Shown here piece by piece: positions 6,680 through 14,538 of a stretch of DNA of 18,277 nucleotides. The position numbers and the translations under genes were made by a program. Each line of letters opens with the position of its first letter. The stretch's first letter is position 1. The stretch lies in assembly GCA_009782025.1 (NCBI GenBank), contig WQUQ01000337.1, positions 1 through 18,277 of the forward strand, given 5' to 3'. The notes under the pieces are model-generated. The model had not been told where the DNA came from and made no database searches. It saw only the letters and a program-made list of their open reading frames with translations. Origin of the DNA: Desulfobulbus sp. GTDB taxonomy: Bacteria; Pseudomonadota; Gammaproteobacteria; Burkholderiales; Rhodocyclaceae.

Positions 6680-7039
6680 TCAGAGGGTGTGCGTCGGGCG
6701 TGACGACTGCATGACGCCGCCCAGCAGGCCCTCGATCTTGCGGCGCGCTTCCTGGCCGCTTTCGTCATCGTTGAAATGCACGCCGATCCCTTGGGCGCGG
6801 CCATTTTGCGCGCCAGCCGGGGTAATCCAGACGACGCTGCCGGCAATCGGCAGTTTGGCCGGGTCGTCCATCAACGACAACAGCATGAAGACTTCATCGC
6901 CCAGGTGGTAGCTGCGCGTGGTCGGAATGAAAATGCCGCCGGCCTTGAGGTGCGGCATGAAAGCCGCATACAGCGCCGACTTGGAATTGATGTTCAGCGA
7001 CAGGACGCTGGGGCGCAGCGGGGGTTTGGCTTGGCTCAT
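6680..7039 (-). CDS. pilZ: Type IV pilus assembly protein PilZ
   Basis: The 119-residue protein starts [20 protein letters not shown] and continues LYAAFMPHLKAGGIFIPT, then YHLGDEVFMLLSLMDDP and AGSVVWITPAGAQNGRAQGIGVHF. This matches the original PilZ rather than a generic c-di-GMP receptor. The RxxxR motif that binds c-di-GMP in other PilZ domains is not seen near the N-terminus. In Pseudomonas, the PilZ prototype does not bind the nucleotide and acts with PilB and FimX in pilus biogenesis. The position between holB and tatD is the same as in that genus. The ATG at 7039 overlaps the holB TGA by 4 nt; longer in-frame starts lie inside holB and are rejected. No other pilus gene is in the window. 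Confidence 0.92.
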   Translation of the reverse strand: MSQAKPPLRPSVLSLNINSKSALYAAFMPHLKAGGIFIPTTRSYHLGDEVFMLLSLMDDPAKLPIAGSVVWITPAGAQNGRAQGIGVHFNDDESGQEARRKIEGLLGGVMQSSRPTHTL

Positions 7040-8076
7040 CGGCAATCTTTGGCAAACAGCGCACGGTAATCGAGAAAGAGCGTTTCGAGAAAGAGGCGGG
7101 CATTCAGCGGTTGTTCGGCTTCCCGGCAGCGCGTTACGGTCGTCCGGTACGACTGCAACAGCCGCGCTGGCGGAATCATAGCAGCGAGGCCGGCGATTGT
7201 GGCCGCCTGCGGCAGAAAATAGCGGATCGAGAGGCCGTTGCTGGCCAGCATCAGATCGACCAGCCATTTTTGCAGGCCATCGACCACGGCCTTCAAGGGC
7301 AGGCGGCCCTTGCTGTCCTTGACCGCCTTTTCCAGCTCGCCGGCCAGCGCCAGCGGTTCCACCGCCCGGCCGGCGGCCAGCCGCCTGGTCAGCGTTTCCA
7401 GCCAGTCGCCGCCCTGCCCGCTTTGACCCGAGCTGGCCCATTCCAGCGCCAGCCCCGGCGCGCCGCCGGCCAGGGCCAGCCAGCGGCCGGGGTCGGCAAC
7501 GCCGTGCGCGGCGAGAACCGCCTCGGCGCGGGCCGCCGAAGGCAGCGGCACCGGCGCCACCTGGCAGCGGCTGCGGATGGTCGGCAACAAGCGCATCGGG
7601 TCGCTTGAAACCATTAAAAACAAGGTACTTGGCGCAGGTTCTTCAAGTGTTTTGAGAAGTGCATTGGCCGTTGCCCGGTTCATCGCCTCGGTTGGATTGA
7701 CGATGACGATGCGCAGGCCGCCGCGATGGGTGCCGACAGTGAGAAATTCATCGAGGCCGCGCACCTGGTCGATGGTGATCTGCTGGCTGGCTTTTTTCTT
7801 GCCCTCCTCCGCTTCCGCCTCGTCGGCGAACGCCTCGGGTTGCAAGAGGCGGAAATCCGGGTGATTGCCCTGGCTGTACCAGTTGCAGGCCAGACACCGG
7901 CCACAGGCCCGGCCATCGTCTTGCGGCGCTTCGCAGAGCAGACTGGCGGCAAACTGGCGGGCCAGGTCGAACTTGCCGAGACCGCGCTGGCCGAGCAGCA
8001 ACAGCGCGTGCGGCATTTTCGGGCGCCGGGCCTGGAGGCTTTTCCAGGCCGATTCGTGAAGTTCAATAACGTTCAT
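7036..8076 (-). CDS. holB: DNA polymerase III subunit delta'
   Basis: The 346-residue clamp-loader subunit starts at the ATG at 8076, which overlaps the tmk TGA by 4 nt. An in-frame TTG two codons upstream is less likely. The AAA+ N-domain has a degenerate P-loop GQRGLGKF at 29-36, with Phe where Ser/Thr would be needed, fitting the non-hydrolysing delta' role. The zinc module is Cys48, Cys58, Cys61 and Cys64. IRSRCQ at 168-172 is the SRC motif that serves the neighbouring ATP site in the clamp-loader pentamer. A short charged insert [15 protein letters not shown] region lies at about 84-96. The C-terminal half is the less conserved collar domain. The product acts with HolA and DnaX to load the beta clamp. 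Confidence 0.93.
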   Translation of the reverse strand: MNVIELHESAWKSLQARRPKMPHALLLLGQRGLGKFDLARQFAASLLCEAPQDDGRACGRCLACNWYSQGNHPDFRLLQPEAFADEAEAEEGKKKASQQITIDQVRGLDEFLTVGTHRGGLRIVIVNPTEAMNRATANALLKTLEEPAPSTLFLMVSSDPMRLLPTIRSRCQVAPVPLPSAARAEAVLAAHGVADPGRWLALAGGAPGLALEWASSGQSGQGGDWLETLTRRLAAGRAVEPLALAGELEKAVKDSKGRLPLKAVVDGLQKWLVDLMLASNGLSIRYFLPQAATIAGLAAMIPPARLLQSYRTTVTRCREAEQPLNARLFLETLFLDYRALFAKDCR

Positions 8077-8687
8077 AAACAAATAGTTAAAATTATTTCT
8101 TCAAGTTGTTTGCGAATATTGTCGAGTGGTCTGTCGGCCTCGATGATGCGGATTCGCCCTGGGTGCGTCTGGGCGCGTTCGAGGTAAGCCTGACGCACCC
8201 GTTGGTAAAAATCGGCCTTTTCCTGCTCGAAGCGGTCCAGGGCGCGGTTGGCGACGGCGATGCGTTCGCGCGCCACTTCCAGCGGCAGGTCAAAGAGCAG
8301 GGTCAGGTCGGGTTGCCGGTTGCCAAATACCCAATGTTCGAGTTGATTCAGTTTGTTTTTTTCGAGGCCGCGGCCGCCGCCCTGATAAGCGTAGGTGGCA
8401 TCGCTGAAACGGTCACAGATGACCCATTCGCCGCGCGCCAGAGCAGGCTCGATGCGCTGCGCCCAATGTTCGCTGCGGGCGGCGAACATCAGCAGCGCTT
8501 CGGCTTCGACGTGCATCGGCTCATTGAGCAGCAGTTCGCGCAGGCGTTCGCCCAGCGGCGTGCCGCCCGGCTCGCGGGTCACTTGCACGACGCGGCCGCG
8601 AGCGCGCAAAAACTCGGCCAGCCAGTCGACGTGGGTGCTCTTGCCGGCGCCGTCGATGCCTTCAAAGGTAATGAATCGACCTTTCAC
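8073..8687 (-). CDS. tmk: Thymidylate kinase
   Basis: The 204-residue enzyme converts dTMP to dTDP using ATP. The P-loop [11 protein letters not shown] occupies residues 8-18, [10 protein letters not shown] (37-46) binds the substrate, and DRF is at 92-94. The lid segment YQGGGRGL at 101-108 supplies the arginine typical of the E. coli-type (type II) enzyme, whose P-loop lacks arginine. Length is normal for the family. The ATG at 8687 overlaps the mltG stop by 4 nt and its TGA overlaps the holB ATG by 4 nt, so it lies in the middle of a translationally coupled block. dTTP supply and clamp loading are therefore co-expressed. Confidence 0.96.
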   Translation of the reverse strand: MKGRFITFEGIDGAGKSTHVDWLAEFLRARGRVVQVTREPGGTPLGERLRELLLNEPMHVEAEALLMFAARSEHWAQRIEPALARGEWVICDRFSDATYAYQGGGRGLEKNKLNQLEHWVFGNRQPDLTLLFDLPLEVARERIAVANRALDRFEQEKADFYQRVRQAYLERAQTHPGRIRIIEADRPLDNIRKQLEEIILTICL

Positions 8688-9679
8688 TTGCCGCTCCTCT
8701 GATATTGATTGACCGCCCGGTTGTGTTCGTCGAGCGTGTAGGAAAAATGGCTGCTGCCGTCGCCACGGGCAACGAAATAGAGCGCCTTCGATGACGCCGG
8801 ATGCAGAGCCGCCTGGAGCGAGGCCAGGCCGGGCATGGCGATCGGCGTCGGCGGCAGGCCGCGGCGGGTGTAGGTATTGTAGGGCGTGTCGCTTTGCAGA
8901 TCGCGTTTGTGCAGATTGCCGTCGAAGGCCTCGCCGAGGCCGTAGATCACCGTCGGGTCGGTTTGCAGCGGCATGCCCAGGCGCAGGCGGTTGACGAAAA
9001 CGGCGGCGATCAGTTCGCGGTCGGCCTCGCGCCCGGTCTCCTTCTCGATGATCGAGGCCATGATGAGCGCCTCATAAGGCGAACGGTAGGGCAAACCATC
9101 GGCCCGCCCGGCCCAGGCTGCGGCCAGTTGCCGCTCCATGGCGCGCACGGCGCGGGCCATCAGGTCGAGGTCGCTCGACTGTTTGTCGAACAGATAGGTA
9201 TCGGGAAACAGCCAACCCTCCAGACTGGGATACGCCAGGCCCAAACGCCGGGCAATCTCGACCTCGCTCAACCCCCGGCTGTCGCCGCGCAGATCGGGAT
9301 GCGCCGCCATCCGCGCCCGCCATTGGCGGAAAGTCCAGCCCTCGATCAAGGTCATGTCGCCCTGCGTGACCTTGCCACGTATCAGTTTGTCGAGCAGTTG
9401 CCGGGCGGTGACGCCTTCCTGAACCGAGTAGCTGCCGGCCTTGATGCTGGTATCGGCCCCCTGCACGCGGGCCAGCAACAGCAGCAGCGACGGTTGCACG
9501 TTAACGCCGGCTTCGCGCATCTGGCCGATCGCCGCGCGCAGGCTACTGCCGCTGGCGATATGAAAATCGACCGGCGAAGCGCGCAGTGGCAGCGGCTGCT
9601 CCGCCCACCACCAGAGCCAGGCGGCAACGGCGGCCAGCGCCAGGATGGCGAGAAACAGGAGTTTAATCAGAAGGCGCAA
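8684..9679 (-). CDS. mltG: Endolytic murein transglycosylase MltG
   Basis: The 331-residue inner-membrane protein has one N-terminal membrane anchor (residues about 4-25, [20 protein letters not shown]) and a periplasmic YceG domain. It cleaves nascent peptidoglycan strands and is thought to set glycan length. The LysM-like subdomain lies near 35-105. The catalytic region contains EGWLFPDTY at 154-162, [13 protein letters not shown] with the catalytic Glu at 212, and TDPTVIYG at 240-247. Family motifs SDTPYNTY and [11 protein letters not shown] follow. The best start is a TTG at 9679: no ATG or GTG lies between it and the upstream in-frame TGA at about 9716-9718, and it places the anchor directly after the N-terminus. 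It is the first gene of the six-gene minus operon and diverges from ygfZ. Confidence 0.94.
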   Translation of the reverse strand: MRLLIKLLFLAILALAAVAAWLWWWAEQPLPLRASPVDFHIASGSSLRAAIGQMREAGVNVQPSLLLLLARVQGADTSIKAGSYSVQEGVTARQLLDKLIRGKVTQGDMTLIEGWTFRQWRARMAAHPDLRGDSRGLSEVEIARRLGLAYPSLEGWLFPDTYLFDKQSSDLDLMARAVRAMERQLAAAWAGRADGLPYRSPYEALIMASIIEKETGREADRELIAAVFVNRLRLGMPLQTDPTVIYGLGEAFDGNLHKRDLQSDTPYNTYTRRGLPPTPIAMPGLASLQAALHPASSKALYFVARGDGSSHFSYTLDEHNRAVNQYQRSGK

Positions 9680-9741
9680 GGGAACTCGGCGGCGGCGGAC
9701 GGGTCTCGCCCGTGGTCAAACGAGCAGGTCAATTCGGGCGA

Positions 9742-9747
9742 TATAAT
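9742..9747 (+). promoter_or_regulatory. -10 box for ygfZ
   Basis: A perfect TATAAT lies 26 bp before the ygfZ ATG in the 93-bp divergent gap. No clear -35 box is seen at 16-18 bp. A GGAG at 9764-9767 serves as ribosome site. A start near 9754 would give a leader of about 19 nt. Confidence 0.45.
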
Positions 9748-9772
9748 AGCCCAACCCCCTTCAGGAGCTTCC

Positions 9773-10789
9773 ATGAACCCCAACTGGCGCAGTTTTCTCG
9801 AATCCGCCGATGCCGCATTCAGCGGTGATTCTTCAGAAATCCTCAGCTTCGGCGATGCCGCCGGGGAATTGCAGGCGGCCGCCCGACAAACGGTCGTCGT
9901 GCCGCTCACCCACCTGGCCCTGATCGATGCCGTCGGCGAGGACGCCAAATCGTTTCTGCATAACCAGTTCACCAGCGATGTCAATCACCTCCAGAACGAC
10001 CAGGCGCAACATGCCGGTTGGTGCTCGGCCAAGGGCCGGATGCAGGCCAGTTTCGTGCTGTGGCATGAGGCCGGCGGCTACCGCCTGGCGCTGGCCGCCG
10101 ACCTGCTGGAAGCGACGCTGAAACGCCTGCGCATGTTCATCCTGCGCGCCAAGGTCAAGCTGGCGGAGCAAAGCGACCAGGTGCTGCTTGGCCTCGCCGG
10201 CGCTCAGGCTGGCGAAACCCTGGCCGATGCCGGCCTGCCGATTCCGGCGGCAGCAATGGACATCATCGCCGCCAATGGCTGCACCGTGCTGCGTCTCGAT
10301 GCGGAACGCTTCATCGTCGCCGCGCCGGTCGCCGCCGCGCCCGACCTGTGGCGCAAGTTGACCGTCAGGGCACGCCCGGCCGGCACGCCGGTCTGGCGCT
10401 GGCTCGACGTGCGCGCGGCCTTCCCGCTGGTCACGCTGGCGACCAAGGAAGAATTCGTGCCGCAAATGGCCGATTTCGAGAAAATCGGCGGCGTCAGCTT
10501 CCACAAGGGCTGCTACCCCGGCCAGGAAATCGTCGCCCGCACCCAATACCTCGGCAAGGTCAAGCGCCACCTCTACCGCCTGCGCAGCGCGACCGCCCTG
10601 CAAGCCGGCGACCATCTGTTCTCGCCGGACAACCCCGACCAGACCAGCGGCAAGGTCATGACCGCCGCTCCAGCCCCGGACGGCGGTTTCGCCGCCCTCG
10701 CCGTGGTTCAGTCCAACTTCGCCGCCAATCTCCGCCTCGGCTCGCGCCAGGGGCCGCCGGTCGAGGCTGTCGCCGTCAATCCGGCGTAG
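9773..10789 (+). CDS. ygfZ: Folate-binding YgfZ/GcvT-like Fe-S maturation protein
   Basis: The 338-residue protein belongs to the tetrahydrofolate-binding YgfZ family that helps repair or assemble certain 4Fe-4S enzymes, including MiaB in E. coli. The family hallmark K-G-C-Y-P-G-Q-E is at 245-252 with the essential Cys247. The N-terminal barrel has LIDAVGEDAKSFLHNQFTSD near 59-78 and GWCSAKGRMQASF near 83-95, both typical of the GcvT-like fold. The start ATG at 9773 is set by GGAG 5 nt upstream. An open frame extends back to 8801, but that part is the antisense shadow of mltG and is rejected. Length is normal. A SRPBCC gene follows 18 bp downstream. Confidence 0.94.
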   Translation: MNPNWRSFLESADAAFSGDSSEILSFGDAAGELQAAARQTVVVPLTHLALIDAVGEDAKSFLHNQFTSDVNHLQNDQAQHAGWCSAKGRMQASFVLWHEAGGYRLALAADLLEATLKRLRMFILRAKVKLAEQSDQVLLGLAGAQAGETLADAGLPIPAAAMDIIAANGCTVLRLDAERFIVAAPVAAAPDLWRKLTVRARPAGTPVWRWLDVRAAFPLVTLATKEEFVPQMADFEKIGGVSFHKGCYPGQEIVARTQYLGKVKRHLYRLRSATALQAGDHLFSPDNPDQTSGKVMTAAPAPDGGFAALAVVQSNFAANLRLGSRQGPPVEAVAVNPA

Positions 10790-10807
10790 GCCACGCAGGA
10801 GGAATTC

Positions 10808-11242
10808 GTGCAGTTTGAAGAAAGCATTGAAGTTCAAGCGTCACCGCAAACCGTCTTTGCGCTCTACGCTGATGTTTCTGCCTGGGCGTCATGGGATCCC
10901 GATGTCAGTTCCTCATCCATTGCAGGAGCATTTGCTTCCGGCTCTACCGGAAAACTGAAACCGTCCAATGGCCCGGAGGCAAAAATCACTTTGACAGAGG
11001 TTGTGGCCAATCAGTCGTTCACCGTGGAAAGCCGGCTTCCTCTGTGCGTCATGCGCTTTGAGCATGAGCTTTCGCCAACTGCCAGCGGTACAACGGTTGT
11101 GCATAGAGTTTCTTTTGCCGGTTTTCTGTCACCGTTATTTTCGCGCATCATCGGCAGCTCAATTCGCAAAGGGTTGCCTCAAACGATGGCGGGGTTAAAG
11201 CGCGCTGTAGAACGGCCGAACATTGAAGGGCTGCTCCGATAG
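10808..11242 (+). CDS. SRPBCC-family (START-like) protein
   Basis: The 144-residue product has the polyketide-cyclase/START-like layout: a first strand FEESIEVQASPQTVFALYADVSAWASWDPDV (ligand-pocket entry motif VFALYADVSAWASWDPD, about 16-32), a middle run of beta strands, and a C-terminal helix SSIRKGLPQTMAGLKRAV. SRPBCC domains bind hydrophobic ligands; the ligand is not predictable here. GTG at 10808 is the start, preceded by AGGAGG at a proper spacing. The codon use is clearly less GC-rich than ygfZ next to it, suggesting recent acquisition. Its stop codon touches the first readable codons of the ClC relic, so its arrival may have removed the 5' half of that gene. Confidence 0.82.
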   Translation: MQFEESIEVQASPQTVFALYADVSAWASWDPDVSSSSIAGAFASGSTGKLKPSNGPEAKITLTEVVANQSFTVESRLPLCVMRFEHELSPTASGTTVVHRVSFAGFLSPLFSRIIGSSIRKGLPQTMAGLKRAVERPNIEGLLR

Positions 11243-12050
11243 GCACCATTTTCTCGGCTTCGGCCCCGCTTACCACATCCCGCCGCTGACGCTGGCTCCC
11301 GACGCCGGCATGAGCGTCTATGCCCTGCTCGGCCTGCTCGCCGGCCTCGTCGCGCCGGTTTTTCTCGGCATTCTCGAAACCGCGCGCCAGGGTTTCGGCA
11401 AACTTATTCCATTTTTAAATCAGCCGAGCACGCGAAGGCGAAGCGCAGACAGTGCGGTTGCACGACAAGCGAAGCCGACAAAGTGATCGGTTGATTTGGA
11501 AATGGAATTACGCTGCCGCTGTGGGCGAAACTCGGCCTCGGCGGCCTGATCGTCGGCGCGATCTCCATCGGCCAACCGGCGGTCTGGGGCAACGGCTACA
11601 GCGTGGTCGACTCGATTCTGCAAGGCGGTTGGGTCTGGCCGAGCCTGCTCGCGCTGTTGCTGCTCAAGGTGCTGGCTCGCCGAGCGGGCTGTCGCCGCGC
11701 ACGATGGGCGGGTCGCGGCGCGCGATTTCACCGGCGCTCAACCTGCACTGGCGCTGGCCCCATGTCTATGTCGTCGATGCCGACCACCGCTTTCTCGGTG
11801 CGATCTCGGTGCACGACTTCGCGCCCCGGCTGCGCGCCGCCGCCAATCCATCCGCGCCGCTGCCGGCGGAACTGGTCAACGCGAATTACCCCCGCGTCAC
11901 GCCCGACATGGGCCTGGGGCGTGTTCTCGAAGCCTTCGCCGGCCATAGCGGCGAACGCCTGCCGCTGGTCGATGCGCAGGGCAAGCTGCTGGGCACCTTT
12001 CCAAAACCGATTTGATTTTGCTGCTCGGCGAAAGCGTTGCCAGCCATTGA
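11240..12050 (+). pseudogene. Decayed ClC-type chloride channel/transporter gene
   Basis: Three readable blocks belong to one ClC protein. Block 1 (11240-11405) reads HHFLGFGPAYHIPPLTLAPD then LYALLGLLAGLVAPVFLGIL. Block 2 (about 11511-11690) reads LPLWAKLGLGGLIVGAISIG then GNGYSVVDSILQGGWVWPSL. Block 3 (about 11740-12000) is in another frame and reads WPHVYVVDADHRFLGAISVH, the second CBS domain, to ERLPLVDAQGKLLG. A one-base loss near 11998-12000 shifts the end; restored, it reads SKTDLILLLGESVASH and stops at 12048-12050. The N-terminal half is absent and most of the ClC core and first CBS domain is deleted between blocks 2 and 3. Blocks 1 and 2 are split by a 101-bp insertion. No product can be functional. 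Block boundaries are approximate. Confidence 0.85.
11407..11507. mobile_element. 101-bp MITE-like insertion with terminal inverted repeats
   Basis: The terminal inverted repeats cover 11406-11431 and 11483-11508. They match at 22 of 26 positions, beginning ATTCCATTT and sharing AAATCA, CCGA and CAC. The element body from TTCC to GGAA is flanked by TTA on both sides (11404-11406 and 11508-11510), which fits a 3-bp target duplication, or a TA duplication within it. Removing the element and one TTA copy joins AAA CTT ACG CTG and restores a continuous ClC reading frame. That is independent evidence of insertion. The interior has no gene-length frame; it holds GCGAAG three times and a small hairpin GTGC-GGTT-GCAC at 11452-11463. 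Too small to encode a transposase, it would need one in trans. Confidence 0.82.
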
Positions 12051-12181
12051 CAGGCTGACGGGCATCGGTAAAACCTTGCCGGGAAAGCATCCTCGCAAAA
12101 TGCAACAGCCAAGGTGGACATCAATCCCGAATACCAGATACCCTACCGCCTAGTTCTCATACCACATAGGAGCCAATCAAA

Positions 12182-12619
12182 ATGAAACTGCGTCACTTGC
12201 TTTTCGGCGTTCTGAGCGCCCTGGCCCTGACCACGACGACCTACGCCAGCGAGAAAGATGAGGCCGTCGCTCAAGTGAGCGCGGCGGCCAAGGCGGTCAA
12301 CGCAGACCGCGCTGCTGGCCTGAAAGCCATTCAGGATGGCAAATTTGTCAAGGGCGAAGTCTACGCGTTTGCCTATGCCCTGACTGGCGAAATGGTCGCC
12401 CACCCGAAGAACCCGCGCCTGGTTGGCAAAAACATGCTGGACCAGCCGGATGCCGAAGGAAAGCTGTTCCGCAAGGAACTGATCGAGAAGGCCAAGGCCG
12501 GCCGCAAGGAATGGACGGATTACGTCTATCAGAATCCCGAAACCAAGGCCATGGAGCAGAAGACCACTTACTGCGAGAAGGCGGGTGACGTCGTCGTTTG
12601 CGCGGGAGTCTACAGGTAA
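12182..12619 (+). CDS. Secreted single-Cache (sCache_2) protein
   Basis: The 145-residue product has a Sec signal peptide (MKLRHLLFGVLSALALTTTTYA, probable cleavage after Ala22). The mature part is a single Cache domain. Its core is YAFAYALTGEMVAHPKNPRL, VGKNMLDQPDAEGKLFRKEL, then EWTDYVYQNPETKAMEQKTTY and VVVCAGVYR, the usual order in Cache_2 sensors of chemoreceptors and kinases. Here the domain stands alone with no membrane anchor or output domain, so it should be periplasmic. Two cysteines close to the C-terminus (in YCEKAGDVVVC) could form a disulfide. AGGAG at 12168-12172 lies 9 nt before the ATG. The neighbouring chemoreceptor downstream is a plausible but unproven partner. The 131-bp gap before it (12051-12181) holds no other recognisable feature. 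Confidence 0.9.
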   Translation: MKLRHLLFGVLSALALTTTTYASEKDEAVAQVSAAAKAVNADRAAGLKAIQDGKFVKGEVYAFAYALTGEMVAHPKNPRLVGKNMLDQPDAEGKLFRKELIEKAKAGRKEWTDYVYQNPETKAMEQKTTYCEKAGDVVVCAGVYR

Positions 12620-12634
12620 CCCTGCGACGACAAC

Positions 12635-12692
12635 ATACGTGGTGACATGAAGAACGCCAGGGAAACCCCTGGCGTTCTTCATGTCAACGTAT
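12635..12692 (+). terminator. long perfect hairpin between Cache gene and chemoreceptor gene
   Basis: A 20-bp uninterrupted stem (12643-12662 with 12667-12686, beginning TGACATGAAGAACGCCAGGG) closes on the 4-nt loop AAAC. Six more pairs (ACGT core, 12635-12640 with 12687-12692) extend it beyond a 2-nt GG bulge. No U-run follows, so it is not a textbook intrinsic terminator. It could act as a terminator, an RNA-stability end for the Cache mRNA, or an RNase III processing site. Confidence 0.7.
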
Positions 12693-12726
12693 CCTGTCGC
12701 TGCAAGCAGGAAGCGAAGGAATTTCC

Positions 12727-14424
12727 ATGAAACTCAAGACACAATTGATGCTGACGCCGGCTTCGGCCGCTGTCGGTTTCTTTTTGGTCATCGGTTTGGC
12801 TGCCGTATCCAGCAACCACCTGGTCTCTGATCTGGAGACTGCCGGAACCCATGGCCTGACCCCGGTAGCGAAATTGCAGATCATCAACACGGCGGTGGAT
12901 GATCTTCGTTTCCGCTCCGCGGCTGTATTGCTCGGCCAGGCACCCGCCAAGCAAAGCGCTGAACAGGCGCGGTCGGCCGCCAGTGAAATTTCAACGCTGT
13001 GGCCGGAGGCGCGCCAGGCGCTCGAGCGTCCGGATCTGGCGGAATCGCTGCAACAGGTCGACACCGCCCTGCCGAAGTTCAAGGAGTTCGTGGACAAAAT
13101 GGTCGCCGCTTACGGCGCCAAGGATATGGATACCATCCGCGCACTCATGGAAGACGATTGGCCTTACCTCAACGCCAATCTGGTGAAGCCTCTGAACGCC
13201 ATTTCCGACAAGGTAGCGGCAGCGGCGGAGAATTCTCTGGTCGAAGCCAGGCAGATGGCCAATACCATGCTTCTGGCGCTCATTGCCACCGGCGTGATTG
13301 GAGTCCTCTTCAATTTGGCGCTCTCCCTTCTGGTGTCGCGCAAAATTACGCGCGGCGTGCAGCAACTCGCCGATGCGGCCAATCGTGCCGCCAAGGGAGA
13401 TCTCAAGGTGACGCCCCCGACCCTCGCCGGGGAGCTTGGAGACATCAGCACCTCGCTGGGGAGCCTGGTCGGCGCATTTCATACCCTCGCCACGGAAATA
13501 CGCGAGTCCAACAAAAAACTGGTGTCGCTTTCGGGCGAACTGGCTGGCGAGTCCCGGGTGATCGCCGAGCGAAACGAGCAACTCATCGACAACATTCTGT
13601 CCGGGTCAAGTGCGACGAAACAAATGGCCGATGCCGCAGGGGGCATTGCCAACAATGCCAACAGCGCCCGCACCCGCGCCATGACCACGATGAATCAGGC
13701 AGAAAGCGGCCTGGGTACGATGTCCATGACGGTTACGGATGCCGAGCAGGTTTTTGCCGCCTTCGATGCCGTTGCCGCCTCAGTCGACCGCCTGGCCGAA
13801 CAGATTGGCGGCATTGGCCGCGTGGCCACCAGCATCAAGGAGATCGCCGACCAGACCAACCTGCTCGCCTTGAATGCCGCCATCGAGGCGGCCCGCGCCG
13901 GCGAGCAAGGCCGTGGCTTTGCCGTGGTTGCCGATGAGGTGCGCAAACTCGCCGAGAAGACCGCTGCCTCCACCGCCGAAATCACTTCCGGGGTAAGCAC
14001 CATCCAGGAAGCGGCGACGGGCACCCACGAGGTCGTGGCGACCACCCAGGTTTGGGCGACCAAGATGCGCGGGGGCCTGAGCGAGTTTCAAACCTCTCTG
14101 GGCGATATCGTCAATGCCATGCGCGCGCTGTCCCAGGAAATCGGCTCTATTGCCGAGGCCACCCGTGAACAAGCCAAGGCCACCGAAACGACAGCGTCCG
14201 TGTTGACCCGGGTCAGCCAGGCCGTCGAGGATTCCGGCGAGCAGGTTCGAAACATGAGCGGCCTCGCCGACCGTACCCGGTCATCCGCCGAAGCGATGAG
14301 CAAACTGATTCAGGGCTACAACGTTGGCGACGAACGCCGGCACGCTGCCACCCCGCCGGAATCGAAGGCAGGGCAAGCCGTTCGGCTTCCCTGGGAACAA
14401 CACGGTCCGCGTGGATCGGGATGA
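12727..14424 (+). CDS. Methyl-accepting chemotaxis protein
   Basis: The 565-residue receptor has a first membrane helix at about 9-30 and a periplasmic helical sensor at about 31-178, of four-helix-bundle type by length and pattern. The second helix is at about 180-203 ([22 protein letters not shown]), followed by HAMP at about 204-256 and a long cytoplasmic coiled coil. The signalling tip at 371-411 is classical: [20 protein letters not shown] then [21 protein letters not shown]. It binds CheA/CheW. The C-terminus ends [11 protein letters not shown] without an NWETF-type CheR/CheB tether. AAGGA about 6 nt before the ATG is the ribosome site. It lies just behind the long hairpin that follows the free Cache protein. 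The ligand is unknown. Confidence 0.95.
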   Translation: MKLKTQLMLTPASAAVGFFLVIGLAAVSSNHLVSDLETAGTHGLTPVAKLQIINTAVDDLRFRSAAVLLGQAPAKQSAEQARSAASEISTLWPEARQALERPDLAESLQQVDTALPKFKEFVDKMVAAYGAKDMDTIRALMEDDWPYLNANLVKPLNAISDKVAAAAENSLVEARQMANTMLLALIATGVIGVLFNLALSLLVSRKITRGVQQLADAANRAAKGDLKVTPPTLAGELGDISTSLGSLVGAFHTLATEIRESNKKLVSLSGELAGESRVIAERNEQLIDNILSGSSATKQMADAAGGIANNANSARTRAMTTMNQAESGLGTMSMTVTDAEQVFAAFDAVAASVDRLAEQIGGIGRVATSIKEIADQTNLLALNAAIEAARAGEQGRGFAVVADEVRKLAEKTAASTAEITSGVSTIQEAATGTHEVVATTQVWATKMRGGLSEFQTSLGDIVNAMRALSQEIGSIAEATREQAKATETTASVLTRVSQAVEDSGEQVRNMSGLADRTRSSAEAMSKLIQGYNVGDERRHAATPPESKAGQAVRLPWEQHGPRGSG

Positions 14425-14490
14425 TGATGGCGATTGGACTGAGCGCAGCGCAGGCAGCAGCACAGGCAGGTAAGCGATTCTTCATCTTCA

Positions 14491-14514
14491 TGATAAAATT
14501 GTGCGACGCACAAT
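14491..14514 (+). promoter_or_regulatory. extended -10 promoter with adjacent perfect palindrome upstream of the Pat-like gene
   Basis: TGATAAAAT (14491-14499) is a good extended -10. Overlapping its end is the perfect palindrome ATTGTGCG-A-CGCACAAT (14498-14514, 8-bp arms around one base), which would cover the transcription start. This is the arrangement of a repressor operator, though it could also form a small 5'-leader hairpin. The rest of the 114-bp gap shows nothing else. Confidence 0.5.
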
Positions 14515-14538
14515 AAAACCTGCCGCTGAGGATACACC

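Noticed and set aside
7040..7441. N-terminal extension of PilZ by 134 codons
   Set aside because: It lies wholly inside holB and is low-complexity; the ATG at 7039 overlaps the holB stop and gives the normal PilZ N-terminus.
8801..9772. 324-codon N-terminal extension of ygfZ
   Set aside because: It is in frame but antisense to mltG. The ATG at 9773 has a good GGAG and gives the normal YgfZ length.
11431..11482. Three GCGAAG copies as a CRISPR or tandem-repeat array
   Set aside because: The units are six bases, irregularly spaced and without spacers; they lie inside the MITE-like element.
11452..12015. Open frame of 187 codons as an intact CBS-domain protein
   Set aside because: Its first part is translated from the insertion and out-of-frame ClC sequence; only the stretch after about 11740 is CBS-like and it ends in a frameshift.
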